Assembly (NCBI RefSeq): GCF_032062175.1
Contig: NZ_DAMBQK010000020.1
Location: 27,516 to 91,515 of the forward strand
Reading direction: 5' to 3'
Source: Atlantibacter sp032062175
GTDB taxonomy: Bacteria > Pseudomonadota > Gammaproteobacteria > Enterobacterales > Enterobacteriaceae
Length of the DNA stretch: 64,000 nucleotides
A program made the position numbers and the translations under genes. Below, piece after piece: positions 51,707 to 60,104 of this stretch (its first letter is position 1; each line of letters starts with the position of its first letter). The notes below the pieces were generated by a model. The model saw only the letters and a program-made list of their open reading frames with translations. It searched no databases and was not told where the DNA came from.

Positions 51707-52189
51707 TTACGGCTCAAACGGCCTGCGCTGGAACTGATCGTGACCGCACTTCGGGCACAGCGGCAGCGCTTCCGGGGTGTAAAACGCCAGATGGTGATGG
51801 CATTTCTCGCAGACCAGATTGCCAAGCCCCACCACTTCCCCGCTGTGATAAACGCCGTGATGGTTTAAATCCTGGAACACTTCGCGCCATTCCAACTGGG
51901 TCTTGTCGGTAATGTCCGCCAGCTCCTGCCAGATACTCTCTTTAATCACCCGCATAAACACGCTGTCGGTGAACTCTTCCTGGCTTTCGCCGTAACTGCG
52001 GGCAAACTCCTCCAGATCGCGCCGTACCGCGCGCGTTACCTCTTCAGCTTCTGTGCGGGTGAGCTCGCCGGTTTGCGCCATTTGCTGGCGCGCGCTGGCG
52101 ACCAGCGCATCGATATCCCGCTCACCGTTGCGTAAACGTTCGGTTAATGTCGCCACCAGTTCACGATAAAATTGAGCAACCTTGTTCAT
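51707..52189 (-). CDS. ybeL: YbeL, DUF1451 zinc-ribbon protein
   Basis: 160-residue protein of unknown function. The N-terminal two thirds are helical and charged (RELVATLTERLRNGERDIDA, EVTRAVRRDLEEFARSYG). The C-terminus is a zinc ribbon with two CxxC pairs: CEKCHHHLAF and CPKCGHDQF. Length equals E. coli YbeL. It is convergent with gltL and divergent from leuS. Confidence 0.94.
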   Translation of the reverse strand: MNKVAQFYRELVATLTERLRNGERDIDALVASARQQMAQTGELTRTEAEEVTRAVRRDLEEFARSYGESQEEFTDSVFMRVIKESIWQELADITDKTQLEWREVFQDLNHHGVYHSGEVVGLGNLVCEKCHHHLAFYTPEALPLCPKCGHDQFQRRPFEP

Positions 52190-52417
52190 CTCAGCACTTC
52201 TCCTGGTCGGGTAACGTCTTCTAATAATAGACGTTAATCCCGGCTGGCTATGTTAGCCGACGCACATCGCGGGTAAAGGAATGCAAAGGTTGGGGGCGAC
52301 AGGGAAACCAATCAAAGGCTGTTTTGCCGCAGTCGAATCGGCTATGCTATGCCGATCTTAATCACACTCATACATGCTACAGACGTAGCGGCAATGAAAA
52401 CAGGACCACTGGCTGCC

Positions 52418-55000
52418 ATGCAAGAGCAATATCGCCCGGAAGAGATTGAATCCCACGTACAGCATCACTGGGAAGAGAAGCGCACATTCGAAGTGACTGA
52501 AGACGAGAGCAAAGAGAAGTATTACTGCCTGTCGATGCTTCCCTATCCTTCTGGTCGACTACACATGGGTCACGTCCGTAACTACACCATCGGCGATGTG
52601 ATTGCCCGCTACCAGCGCATGCTGGGCAAAAACGTGCTTCAGCCGATCGGCTGGGATGCGTTCGGTCTGCCTGCTGAAGGGGCGGCGGTAAAAAACAACA
52701 CCGCACCTGCGCCGTGGACCTACGACAACATCAATTACATGAAGAACCAGCTCAAAATGCTGGGCTTTGGTTACGACTGGAGCCGCGAGCTGGCGACCTG
52801 CACCCCGGAATACTACCGCTGGGAGCAGAAGTTCTTTACCGAGCTGTATAAAAAAGGCCTGGTGTACAAGAAAACCTCTGCGGTGAACTGGTGCCCGAAC
52901 GACCAGACCGTACTGGCGAATGAGCAGGTTATCGACGGCTGCTGCTGGCGCTGCGACACCAAAGTTGAGCGTAAAGAAATCCCGCAGTGGTTTATCAAAA
53001 TCACCGCCTACGCTGACGAGCTGCTGAGCGATCTGGATAAACTGGACCAGTGGCCGGATACCGTTAAGACCATGCAGCGCAACTGGATTGGCCGCTCCGA
53101 AGGCGTGGAAATCACCTTCGACGTGGAAAACCGCGCCGACAAACTGACGGTATACACTACCCGCCCGGACACCTTTATGGGCGTCACCTATCTGGCCGTC
53201 GCCGCAGGCCATCCGCTGGCGCAGGCTGCCGCAGCCACCAACCCGGCGCTGGGCGATTTCATCGCAGAATGCCGTAACACCAAAGTTGCTGAAGCCGACA
53301 TGGCGACGATGGAGAAAAAAGGCATGGCGACCGGCTTTAACGCCGTTCATCCGCTGACTGGCGAAGCCGTGCCGGTATGGGTCGCAAACTTCGTGCTGAT
53401 GGAATACGGCACCGGCGCCGTGATGGCTGTTCCGGGCCATGACCAGCGCGACTGGGAATTCGCCACCAAATACGGCCTGGCGATCAAACCGGTTATCCTG
53501 GCGCAGGACGGCTCCGAGCCGGATCTGTCACAGCAGGCATTAACTGAAAAAGGCGTGCTGTTTAACTCCGGCGAGTTCGACGGCCTGCCGTTTGAAGCCG
53601 CCTTTAACGCCATTGCCGACAAGCTGGCCACCACAGGCGTCGGCGAGCGTAAAATCAACTACCGTCTGCGCGACTGGGGCGTTTCCCGTCAGCGTTACTG
53701 GGGCGCGCCCATCCCGATGGTGACCCTGGAAGACGGCACCGTGATGCCCACCCCGGAAGATCAACTGCCGGTTATTCTGCCGGAAGATGTGGTAATGGAC
53801 GGCATCACCAGCCCGATCAAAGCCGACCCTGAGTGGGCGAAAACCACGGTTAACGGTCAGCCTGCGCTGCGTGAAACCGACACTTTCGACACCTTTATGG
53901 AATCTTCCTGGTACTACGCGCGCTACACCTGCCCGCAGTACGACAAAGGCATGCTCGATTCTGACGCCGCCAACTACTGGCTGCCGGTGGATATTTATAT
54001 CGGCGGTATCGAACACGCCATCATGCACCTGCTGTACTTCCGCTTCTTCCACAAACTGATGCGCGATGCGGGCATGGTGAACTCCAACGAACCGGCTAAA
54101 CAGCTGCTTTGCCAGGGCATGGTGCTGGCGGACGCGTTCTATTACGTGGGCACCAGCGGCGAGCGCAACTGGGTATCTCCGGTAGACGCCATCGTTGAGC
54201 GTGACGATAAAGGCCGTATTGTTAAAGCCACCGACGCAGCGGGCCACGAACTGGTCTATGCTGGCATGAGCAAAATGTCGAAGTCGAAAAACAACGGCAT
54301 CGACCCGCAGGTGATGGTAGAGCGTTACGGTGCGGATACCGTGCGTCTGTTTATGATGTTCGCCTCACCGGCTGACATGACGCTGGAGTGGCAGGAATCC
54401 GGCGTTGAAGGGGCAAACCGCTTCCTGAAGCGCGTCTGGAGACTGGTCTTTGAGCATACCGCGCAGGGCGCTGTCGCCGCGCTGGACGTTGCTGCGCTGA
54501 CTGAAGATCAAAAAGCGCTGCGTCGCGATATTCACAAAACCATCGCGAAAGTCACCGATGATATCGGCCGTCGCCAGACCTTCAACACCGCAATTGCCGC
54601 TATCATGGAACTGATGAACAAGCTGGTGAAAGCGGCGCAGGAAACCGAGCAGGACCGCGCATTAATGCGTGAAGCCCTGCTGGCCGTGGTGCGTATGCTG
54701 TATCCGTTCACGCCGCACGTCTGCTTTACGCTGTGGCAGGAACTGAACGGCGAAGGCGACATCGATAATGCCCCGTGGCCGCAGGCGGATGAAAGCGCCA
54801 TGGTGGAAGATTCTCGTCTGGTGGTGGTGCAGGTGAACGGTAAAGTACGCGGTAAAATTACCGTTCCGGCGGACGCGACTGAAGAGCTGGTGCGTGAGCG
54901 CGCGGGTCAGGAACATCTGGTCGCTAAGTACCTTGAAGGCGTAACTGTACGTAAAGTGATTTATGTACCGGGTAAACTGCTTAACCTGGTTGTTGGCTAA
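52418..55000 (+). CDS. leuS: Leucyl-tRNA synthetase
   Basis: 860-residue class I synthetase. HIGH motif PSGRLHMGHVRN, the CP1 editing domain (about residues 225-415, with TTRPDTFMG and YGTGAVMAVPGHDQRD), and the KMSKS motif GMSKMSKSKNNG near residue 620. The start MQEQYRPEEIE at 52418 gives the E. coli length; AGGA lies 12 bases upstream. The frame stays open back to 52349, with another ATG at 52394, so the true start could be a few codons earlier. It leads the leuS-lptE-holA-nadD operon. Confidence 0.97.
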   Translation: MQEQYRPEEIESHVQHHWEEKRTFEVTEDESKEKYYCLSMLPYPSGRLHMGHVRNYTIGDVIARYQRMLGKNVLQPIGWDAFGLPAEGAAVKNNTAPAPWTYDNINYMKNQLKMLGFGYDWSRELATCTPEYYRWEQKFFTELYKKGLVYKKTSAVNWCPNDQTVLANEQVIDGCCWRCDTKVERKEIPQWFIKITAYADELLSDLDKLDQWPDTVKTMQRNWIGRSEGVEITFDVENRADKLTVYTTRPDTFMGVTYLAVAAGHPLAQAAAATNPALGDFIAECRNTKVAEADMATMEKKGMATGFNAVHPLTGEAVPVWVANFVLMEYGTGAVMAVPGHDQRDWEFATKYGLAIKPVILAQDGSEPDLSQQALTEKGVLFNSGEFDGLPFEAAFNAIADKLATTGVGERKINYRLRDWGVSRQRYWGAPIPMVTLEDGTVMPTPEDQLPVILPEDVVMDGITSPIKADPEWAKTTVNGQPALRETDTFDTFMESSWYYARYTCPQYDKGMLDSDAANYWLPVDIYIGGIEHAIMHLLYFRFFHKLMRDAGMVNSNEPAKQLLCQGMVLADAFYYVGTSGERNWVSPVDAIVERDDKGRIVKATDAAGHELVYAGMSKMSKSKNNGIDPQVMVERYGADTVRLFMMFASPADMTLEWQESGVEGANRFLKRVWRLVFEHTAQGAVAALDVAALTEDQKALRRDIHKTIAKVTDDIGRRQTFNTAIAAIMELMNKLVKAAQETEQDRALMREALLAVVRMLYPFTPHVCFTLWQELNGEGDIDNAPWPQADESAMVEDSRLVVVQVNGKVRGKITVPADATEELVRERAGQEHLVAKYLEGVTVRKVIYVPGKLLNLVVG

Positions 55001-55014
55001 GCACAGGAGGAAGC

Positions 55015-55605
55015 GTGCGATATCTCATCACTCTGATAGTGAGCCTGGCGGTGCTGGTGACCGCCGGATGTGGCTGGCACTTGCGCAGTACCACCCAGGT
55101 ACCCAAGCAAATGCATACGCTGATCCTGGATTCAGGTGACCCGTATGGCCCATTAAGCCGCGCGGTGCGTAAGCAATTGCGTCTGAACGGCGTTGAAATC
55201 GTTGAGCCAAGTAAAGTGCGTAAAGACATTCCGTCTCTGCGTCTTGGCGGTGCGTTGATATCTCAGGATACCGCGTCGGTATTCCAGGATGGCCGTACGG
55301 CGGAGTATCAGATGGTGATGACGGTCAATGCTACCGTGCTGATCCCAGGCCACGATATTTACCCTATCAGCACCAAAGTGTTCCGCTCGTTCTTCGACAA
55401 CCCGCTGACCGCGCTGGCGAAAGATGCCGAACAGGACATCATTATCCAGGAAATGTACGACCGCGCGGCGGAACAGTTAATCCGTAAGCTGATGTCGGTG
55501 CAGGTGAAAGATCTGGAAGCCACCCAATCTGAACCGCCGACTACCCAGCAAAGTAGCCCGACGACCTCGTCAGGCCGCGTTTCCACCACGCTTTCCGCTC
55601 AGTAA
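55015..55605 (+). CDS. lptE: LptE, LPS-assembly lipoprotein
   Basis: 196-residue outer-membrane lipoprotein that plugs the LptD barrel for lipopolysaccharide insertion. GTG start after a perfect AGGAGG (55005-55010). Lipobox VTAGC with Cys19, followed by GWHLRSTTQVPKQM as in E. coli. The C-terminal tail is Ser/Thr/Gln-rich (TTQQSSPTTSSGRVSTTLS). Its stop overlaps the holA start. Confidence 0.97.
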   Translation: MRYLITLIVSLAVLVTAGCGWHLRSTTQVPKQMHTLILDSGDPYGPLSRAVRKQLRLNGVEIVEPSKVRKDIPSLRLGGALISQDTASVFQDGRTAEYQMVMTVNATVLIPGHDIYPISTKVFRSFFDNPLTALAKDAEQDIIIQEMYDRAAEQLIRKLMSVQVKDLEATQSEPPTTQQSSPTTSSGRVSTTLSAQ

Positions 55606-56636
55606 TGGTCAGAGTTTGGCCTGAACAACTCCGCGCGCAGCTCAAAGAAGGGCTGCGCGCGGCGTATCTGCTGACCGGAAACGATCCGCTGTTGCTCCAG
55701 GAAAGCCAGGACGCGATCCGTCAGACAGCGCAGGAGCACGGGTTCGACGAGCACCACACCCGCCAGATTGACGCGCAAACCGACTGGGATGAAATTTTCT
55801 CGATCACCCGCGCGTTAAGCCTGTTCGCCAGCCGCCAGACGCTACTGCTGATCCTTCCCGAAAACGGCCCCAACGCGGCGATTAACGATAAGTTAGCCGA
55901 GCTGGTCAACCTGCTGCACGACGATCTGCTGCTGGTGGTGCGGGCGGTGAAACTTACTAAAGCCCAGGAAAACGCTGCCTGGTGTACCGCGTTGTCCAGC
56001 CGGGGCGTAATGGTTAACTGCCAGACCCCGGAACAGGCACAATTGCCCCGCTGGGTGGCTAACCGGGCAAAAAGCCGTCAGTTATCGCTTGATGACGCGG
56101 CCAGCCAGTTACTGTGTTACTGCTACGAAGGGAACCTGCTGGCGCTGGCCCAGGCGCTGGATCGGCTGGCACTGCTGTGGCCCGACGGCAAGCTCACCCT
56201 GCCCCGCGTAGAACAGGCGGTTAACGACGCGGCGCATTTCACCCCGTTCCACTGGGTCGATGCCCTGCTGGCCGGGAAAAGCAAACGCGCGCTGCACATC
56301 CTGCAACAGTTGCGGCTGGAAGGCAGTGAGCCGGTGATCCTGCTGCGTACCGTCCAGCGCGAACTGCTGCTGATGGTCACCCTTAAACGCCAGTCTCACA
56401 GTACGCCGCTGCGCAATTTGTTCGATCAACACCGGGTCTGGCAAAACCGCCGCACGCTGTTGACCGATGCGCTAAACCGGCTGAGTGAAGATCAACTGCG
56501 CCAGGCGGTCAGCCTGTTAGCGCAGATTGAGTTAACGCTGAAACAGGATTATGGCCAGTCGGTATGGCAGGAGTTGGAAGGTTTGTCGCTGCTGGTGTGC
56601 CATAAAGCCTTGCCGGATGTGTTTATCCATGGCTAA
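55605..56636 (+). CDS. holA: DNA polymerase III delta subunit
   Basis: 343-residue clamp-loader subunit that opens the beta clamp. It has the AAA-like fold without an ATP site. LRAAYLLTGNDPLLLQESQD, ETDWDEIFSITRALSLFASR (shown from DWDEI on) and NDAAHFTPFHWVDALL follow E. coli HolA. The stop of lptE and its ATG share one base, and its end overlaps the nadD start. Confidence 0.96.
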   Translation: MVRVWPEQLRAQLKEGLRAAYLLTGNDPLLLQESQDAIRQTAQEHGFDEHHTRQIDAQTDWDEIFSITRALSLFASRQTLLLILPENGPNAAINDKLAELVNLLHDDLLLVVRAVKLTKAQENAAWCTALSSRGVMVNCQTPEQAQLPRWVANRAKSRQLSLDDAASQLLCYCYEGNLLALAQALDRLALLWPDGKLTLPRVEQAVNDAAHFTPFHWVDALLAGKSKRALHILQQLRLEGSEPVILLRTVQRELLLMVTLKRQSHSTPLRNLFDQHRVWQNRRTLLTDALNRLSEDQLRQAVSLLAQIELTLKQDYGQSVWQELEGLSLLVCHKALPDVFIHG

Positions 56637-57276
56637 GCCGCTGCTGGCGTATTACGGCGGGACGTTCGATCCCATTCACTTTGGGCATATCAAACCGGTG
56701 GAGGCGCTCGCCCGACAGGTGGGTTTGCAAAACGTGGTGATCATTCCAAACAACGTGCCGCCCCATCGGCCTCAGCCCGAGGCCAGCAGCGCCCAACGCA
56801 AAGCGATGATTGATGCAGCGATCCAGGGCAACGCGCTGTTTGAACTGGATGACCGGGAATTGCAACGCGCTATGCCTTCCTGGACGGCTGATACCATGGA
56901 AGCCTTACGTGCTGAACAGGGCGCCGCGCAGCCGCTGGGGTTTATCATCGGCCAGGACTCATTGCTGGCGTTTCAAACCTGGCATCGCTATGCCGATATC
57001 CTCGCCTGCTGCCATCTGCTGGTGTGCCGCCGACCAGGTTATCCCCTCGCCATGCCCGATGCCGAACAACAGCGCTGGCTGGAACAGCATCTGGCCACCG
57101 ATCCCGCCGAACTTCACGCTCAACCGGCCGGGAAAATTTTCTTCGCCGACACGCCGCTGTTAGCGATTTCGGCCACCGAAATCCGCCAGCGTCTGGAAAA
57201 CGGTCAGCCCTGTGACGATCTGGTCCCCGCTCCGGTGATGGATTACATTACGCGCCACGGTTTGTATCGCGACTGA
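56629..57276 (+). CDS. nadD: Nicotinate-mononucleotide adenylyltransferase
   Basis: 215-residue enzyme that makes NaAD from NaMN and ATP in NAD synthesis. Nucleotidyltransferase motif GGTFDPIHFGH at residues about 10-20 and ISATEIRQRLENG near the end. The ATG at 56629 lies within the last codons of holA and matches the family start; the frame to 56551 is a shadow of holA. Its last 29 bases overlap the end of cobD on the other strand. Confidence 0.96.
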   Translation: MAKPLLAYYGGTFDPIHFGHIKPVEALARQVGLQNVVIIPNNVPPHRPQPEASSAQRKAMIDAAIQGNALFELDDRELQRAMPSWTADTMEALRAEQGAAQPLGFIIGQDSLLAFQTWHRYADILACCHLLVCRRPGYPLAMPDAEQQRWLEQHLATDPAELHAQPAGKIFFADTPLLAISATEIRQRLENGQPCDDLVPAPVMDYITRHGLYRD

Positions 57277-58333
57277 TATCGGTGAATGCAGTAATCAGCG
57301 CCTCGTTGTCTGCACGGCTTTTCACTGCCACCCGAAAATAACGCTTATCCAACCCCGGATAGTTGGCGCAACTGCGGATCAAAATTCGCTGCGCCAGCAA
57401 ACCACGTTGTAAATCCTTATCGCCGTCGTACCTGAAAAACAGATAGTTCGCCTCCCCTTGCCACACGGTTATCTCCGGCAGCGCATTTAGCGCCTGCAAT
57501 AAAAAGGGCCGCTCCGTTTCCAGCCACTGGAACGTCGCCTGCTGGTACGCTTCGTCATTAAGCACGATTTCTCCCGCCAGCGCCGCGAAGGCGTTAATGG
57601 TCCAGGGCTCGCGACCGGCGCGTAACGCCGCAACACGTTGTTCGTCGCTGTTAATTACGTAGCCAAGCCGCAGGCCGGGAATAGCATAAAACTTCGTCAG
57701 GGAGCGCAAAACCCACAGATGCGGATTCTCAGCAAGCCAGCCGGTGCAGCCAGCGGCGTTTGGCATAAAGTCGATAAACGCCTCATCGACCACCAGCGTT
57801 ATGCCGAGTTCTGCACAGCGGGAAACGATCGCCTGCATTAAGCGGCGATCCGGCATTAATCCGGTGGGATTGTTCGGCGTGCAGAGGATCAGGCAATCAA
57901 GATCGGCTGTGAGCGCCGCCACCAGGCGGTCATCCGGCTGCCAGCCATCGGCTTCGGTTAACGGATAATCGCTGATCCGGCACCCTACCCGGCTTAACGC
58001 CCGGCGATACTCGGCGAAACCCGGCGTCAGCAGCAGTGCGTGGCGAGGCGCGAGATGGGCCAGCAGCTGGAATATCAACTCCGTTTCGCCATTGCCTGCC
58101 ATTAGCCAGCGCTGCGGGACCTGATGATGTTTCGCCAGCGCCTGGTGCAGCGCCACATAGTCCGGGTCTGGATAGCGCTGCGCTAATTCAAGATTTTCCC
58201 TAAGAGCGCGCTTAAGGGTGGCAGGCATCCCAAGCGGATTGATATTGGCGCTGAAATCAATCAACGTCTCGGGATTCACCCCCGCCAGCGCTGCCGCTTC
58301 GCGAATATTGCCGCCGTGATTGCTGGTAAACAT
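57248..58333 (-). CDS. cobD: L-threonine-O-3-phosphate decarboxylase
   Basis: 361-residue PLP enzyme that makes (R)-1-amino-2-propanol phosphate, the linker of the cobalamin nucleotide loop. It begins MFTSNHGGNIREAAAL, close to Salmonella CobD. The PLP Lys is in SLTKFYAIPGLRLGY (about residue 215), with CTPNNPTG and DEAFIDF as other site motifs. GGAGG lies just before the ATG at 58333. The frame runs open to 58705 but those upstream codons are antisense to cobC. E. coli K-12 lacks this gene. Confidence 0.93.
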   Translation of the reverse strand: MFTSNHGGNIREAAALAGVNPETLIDFSANINPLGMPATLKRALRENLELAQRYPDPDYVALHQALAKHHQVPQRWLMAGNGETELIFQLLAHLAPRHALLLTPGFAEYRRALSRVGCRISDYPLTEADGWQPDDRLVAALTADLDCLILCTPNNPTGLMPDRRLMQAIVSRCAELGITLVVDEAFIDFMPNAAGCTGWLAENPHLWVLRSLTKFYAIPGLRLGYVINSDEQRVAALRAGREPWTINAFAALAGEIVLNDEAYQQATFQWLETERPFLLQALNALPEITVWQGEANYLFFRYDGDKDLQRGLLAQRILIRSCANYPGLDKRYFRVAVKSRADNEALITAFTDISRDTNRGA

Positions 58334-58429
58334 GTCGCCTCCGTCAACGTAAAACGCCATCTTACCCCAAAGCCGGCGTCTGGCTGCGACTGATGGTAGA
58401 CTCAATAACGGTGACTCAAGGAGCAATGC

Positions 58430-59032
58430 ATGAAACTGTGGCTGGTAAGACATGGACAAACCGAGGCGAACGTCGCCGGGTTGTACAGCGGACGTAGTGA
58501 AACCGCACTCACTGAGCAGGGCATTCGTCAGGCGACAGAAGTCGGGCAAATGCTTCAGGCCGTGCCCTTTGATCGGGTTGTGAGCAGCGCGCTGGGCCGG
58601 GCGCAGCATACCGCCCATCTGGTGCTGGAAGGCCGCGACCGCGCTATTGAAACCAATCCGCTGCTCAACGAAATGCATTTTGGTGATTGGGAAATGCGTC
58701 ATCACCTCGATTTACAGCGCGAAGATTCTGTCACTTATGCCGCCTGGTGCCGGGACTGGCAAAACACCGTTCCCACCAATGGCGAAGGATTTCATAATTT
58801 TTCACAGCGGATAATGGCGCTTTCCCGCGACTTACGCGCTATGCCGCAGGAAAACATTCTGGTGGTCAGCCATCAGGGCGTACTAAGCCTGCTTATCGCC
58901 ACGCTGATGAGCATGCCGCCGCCATCGCTGTGGCACTTCATGATCGAGCAAGGTAGCTGGAGCATGGTGGAAATCCAGCAGGATTTTGTCACGTTGCGCA
59001 CCCTGAACAACCGGGCGGCGGCGGTTATCTAA
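58430..59032 (+). CDS. cobC: Alpha-ribazole phosphatase
   Basis: 200-residue histidine phosphatase that removes phosphate from alpha-ribazole-5'-phosphate (or adenosylcobalamin-5'-phosphate) in the last steps of B12 assembly. LVRHGQTEAN with phospho-His8, and VVSHQGVLSLL with the second active-site His. It is divergent from cobD across 96 bases, so the two cobalamin genes may share a control region. Full length. Confidence 0.93.
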   Translation: MKLWLVRHGQTEANVAGLYSGRSETALTEQGIRQATEVGQMLQAVPFDRVVSSALGRAQHTAHLVLEGRDRAIETNPLLNEMHFGDWEMRHHLDLQREDSVTYAAWCRDWQNTVPTNGEGFHNFSQRIMALSRDLRAMPQENILVVSHQGVLSLLIATLMSMPPPSLWHFMIEQGSWSMVEIQQDFVTLRTLNNRAAAVI

Positions 59033-59289
59033 CGGGCTGACGGCGGTTGAATTTCTTTTGGCGAGCCGTTGCATATTGACACGATATATAAGGCTGATAT
59101 CCTCCGCTGCCAGACTTTCTCCCGCCGATGGCCATTTTCTAAATTGTTTTACAAAAATGGCGATGCAAACTCATGTCAGCGGTGGGATGATAGCCCACTT
59201 CATACAGCAGGCGCTTCGCCGCTGTTATCTCATTGAGTTTGATGCGCTCCCGGCGGCATCATCAGCGTTCATATTCCCAGGGGGAACAC

Positions 59290-59607
59290 TTGCAGGGTAA
59301 AGCACTCCAGGATTTTGTTATTGATAAAATCGACGACCTGAAAGGTCAGGATATCGTTGCTATCGACGTTCAGGGTAAATCCAGCATCACGGATTGCATG
59401 ATCATCTGTACCGGTACCTCTACGCGTCACGTGATGTCCATCGCCGACCACGTGTTGAGCGAGTCCCGCCATGCAGGCTTAATGCCGCTCGGCGTTGAAG
59501 GCCAGAGCGCGGCAGACTGGATCGTTGTCGACCTGGGTGATGTGATTGTGCATGTCATGCAGGAAGAGAGCCGTCGTCTGTACGAACTCGAAAAGCTCTG
59601 GAGCTAG
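59290..59607 (+). CDS. rsfS: Ribosomal silencing factor RsfS
   Basis: 105-residue protein that binds L14 of the 50S subunit and blocks subunit joining in starved cells. It starts with TTG at 59290 after AGGGGGAAC; QGKALQDFVIDKIDDLKGQD and SITDCMIICTGTSTRHV match E. coli. The open frame to 59233 adds 19 residues without support. rlmH follows after 3 bases. Confidence 0.96.
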   Translation: MQGKALQDFVIDKIDDLKGQDIVAIDVQGKSSITDCMIICTGTSTRHVMSIADHVLSESRHAGLMPLGVEGQSAADWIVVDLGDVIVHVMQEESRRLYELEKLWS

Positions 59608-59610
59608 GGC

Positions 59611-60078
59611 GTGAAGCTGCAACTGGTCGCCGTTGGCACCAAAATGCCCGACTGGGTGCAAACCGGGTTTATTGAATACCTGCGCCGCTTTCCTAAAGAT
59701 ATGCCGTTCGAACTCATCGAAATTCCGGCCGGAAAGCGGGGCAAAAACGCCGACATCAAACGCATCCTCGATAAAGAGGGCGAACTGATGTTGGCCGCAG
59801 CAGGCAAAAATCGCATTGTCACGCTCGATATTCCAGGCCGTCCGTGGGATACCCCGCAGCTTGCCAATGAACTGGAACGCTGGAAGCTGGATGGTCGAGA
59901 CGTGAGTCTGCTTATTGGTGGCCCGGAAGGGTTATCCCCAGCCTGTAAAGCCGCTGCCGAACAGAGCTGGTCGCTCTCTGCGCTGACGCTGCCGCACCCG
60001 CTGGTGCGTGTTCTGGTCGCAGAAAGCCTTTATCGGGCGTGGAGTATTACTACCAACCACCCTTACCATCGTGAGTAA
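59611..60078 (+). CDS. rlmH: 23S rRNA pseudouridine-1915 N3-methyltransferase
   Basis: 155-residue SPOUT methyltransferase that acts on assembled 70S ribosomes. GTG start. The C-terminal SAM knot shows LLIGGPEGLSPACKAAAEQS and LPHPLVRVLVAESLYRAWSI. Every residue pattern fits E. coli RlmH. It ends 26 bases before mrdA; rsfS, rlmH, mrdA, mrdB and rlpA likely share transcripts. Confidence 0.98.
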   Translation: MKLQLVAVGTKMPDWVQTGFIEYLRRFPKDMPFELIEIPAGKRGKNADIKRILDKEGELMLAAAGKNRIVTLDIPGRPWDTPQLANELERWKLDGRDVSLLIGGPEGLSPACKAAAEQSWSLSALTLPHPLVRVLVAESLYRAWSITTNHPYHRE

Positions 60079-60104
60079 ACGCTACCAGGTAGATTAAGCA
60101 GCGG

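Noticed and set aside
57248..58705. Extended 485-codon cobD frame
   Set aside because: The first 124 codons are antisense to cobC; the CobD family start with GGAGG lies at 58333.
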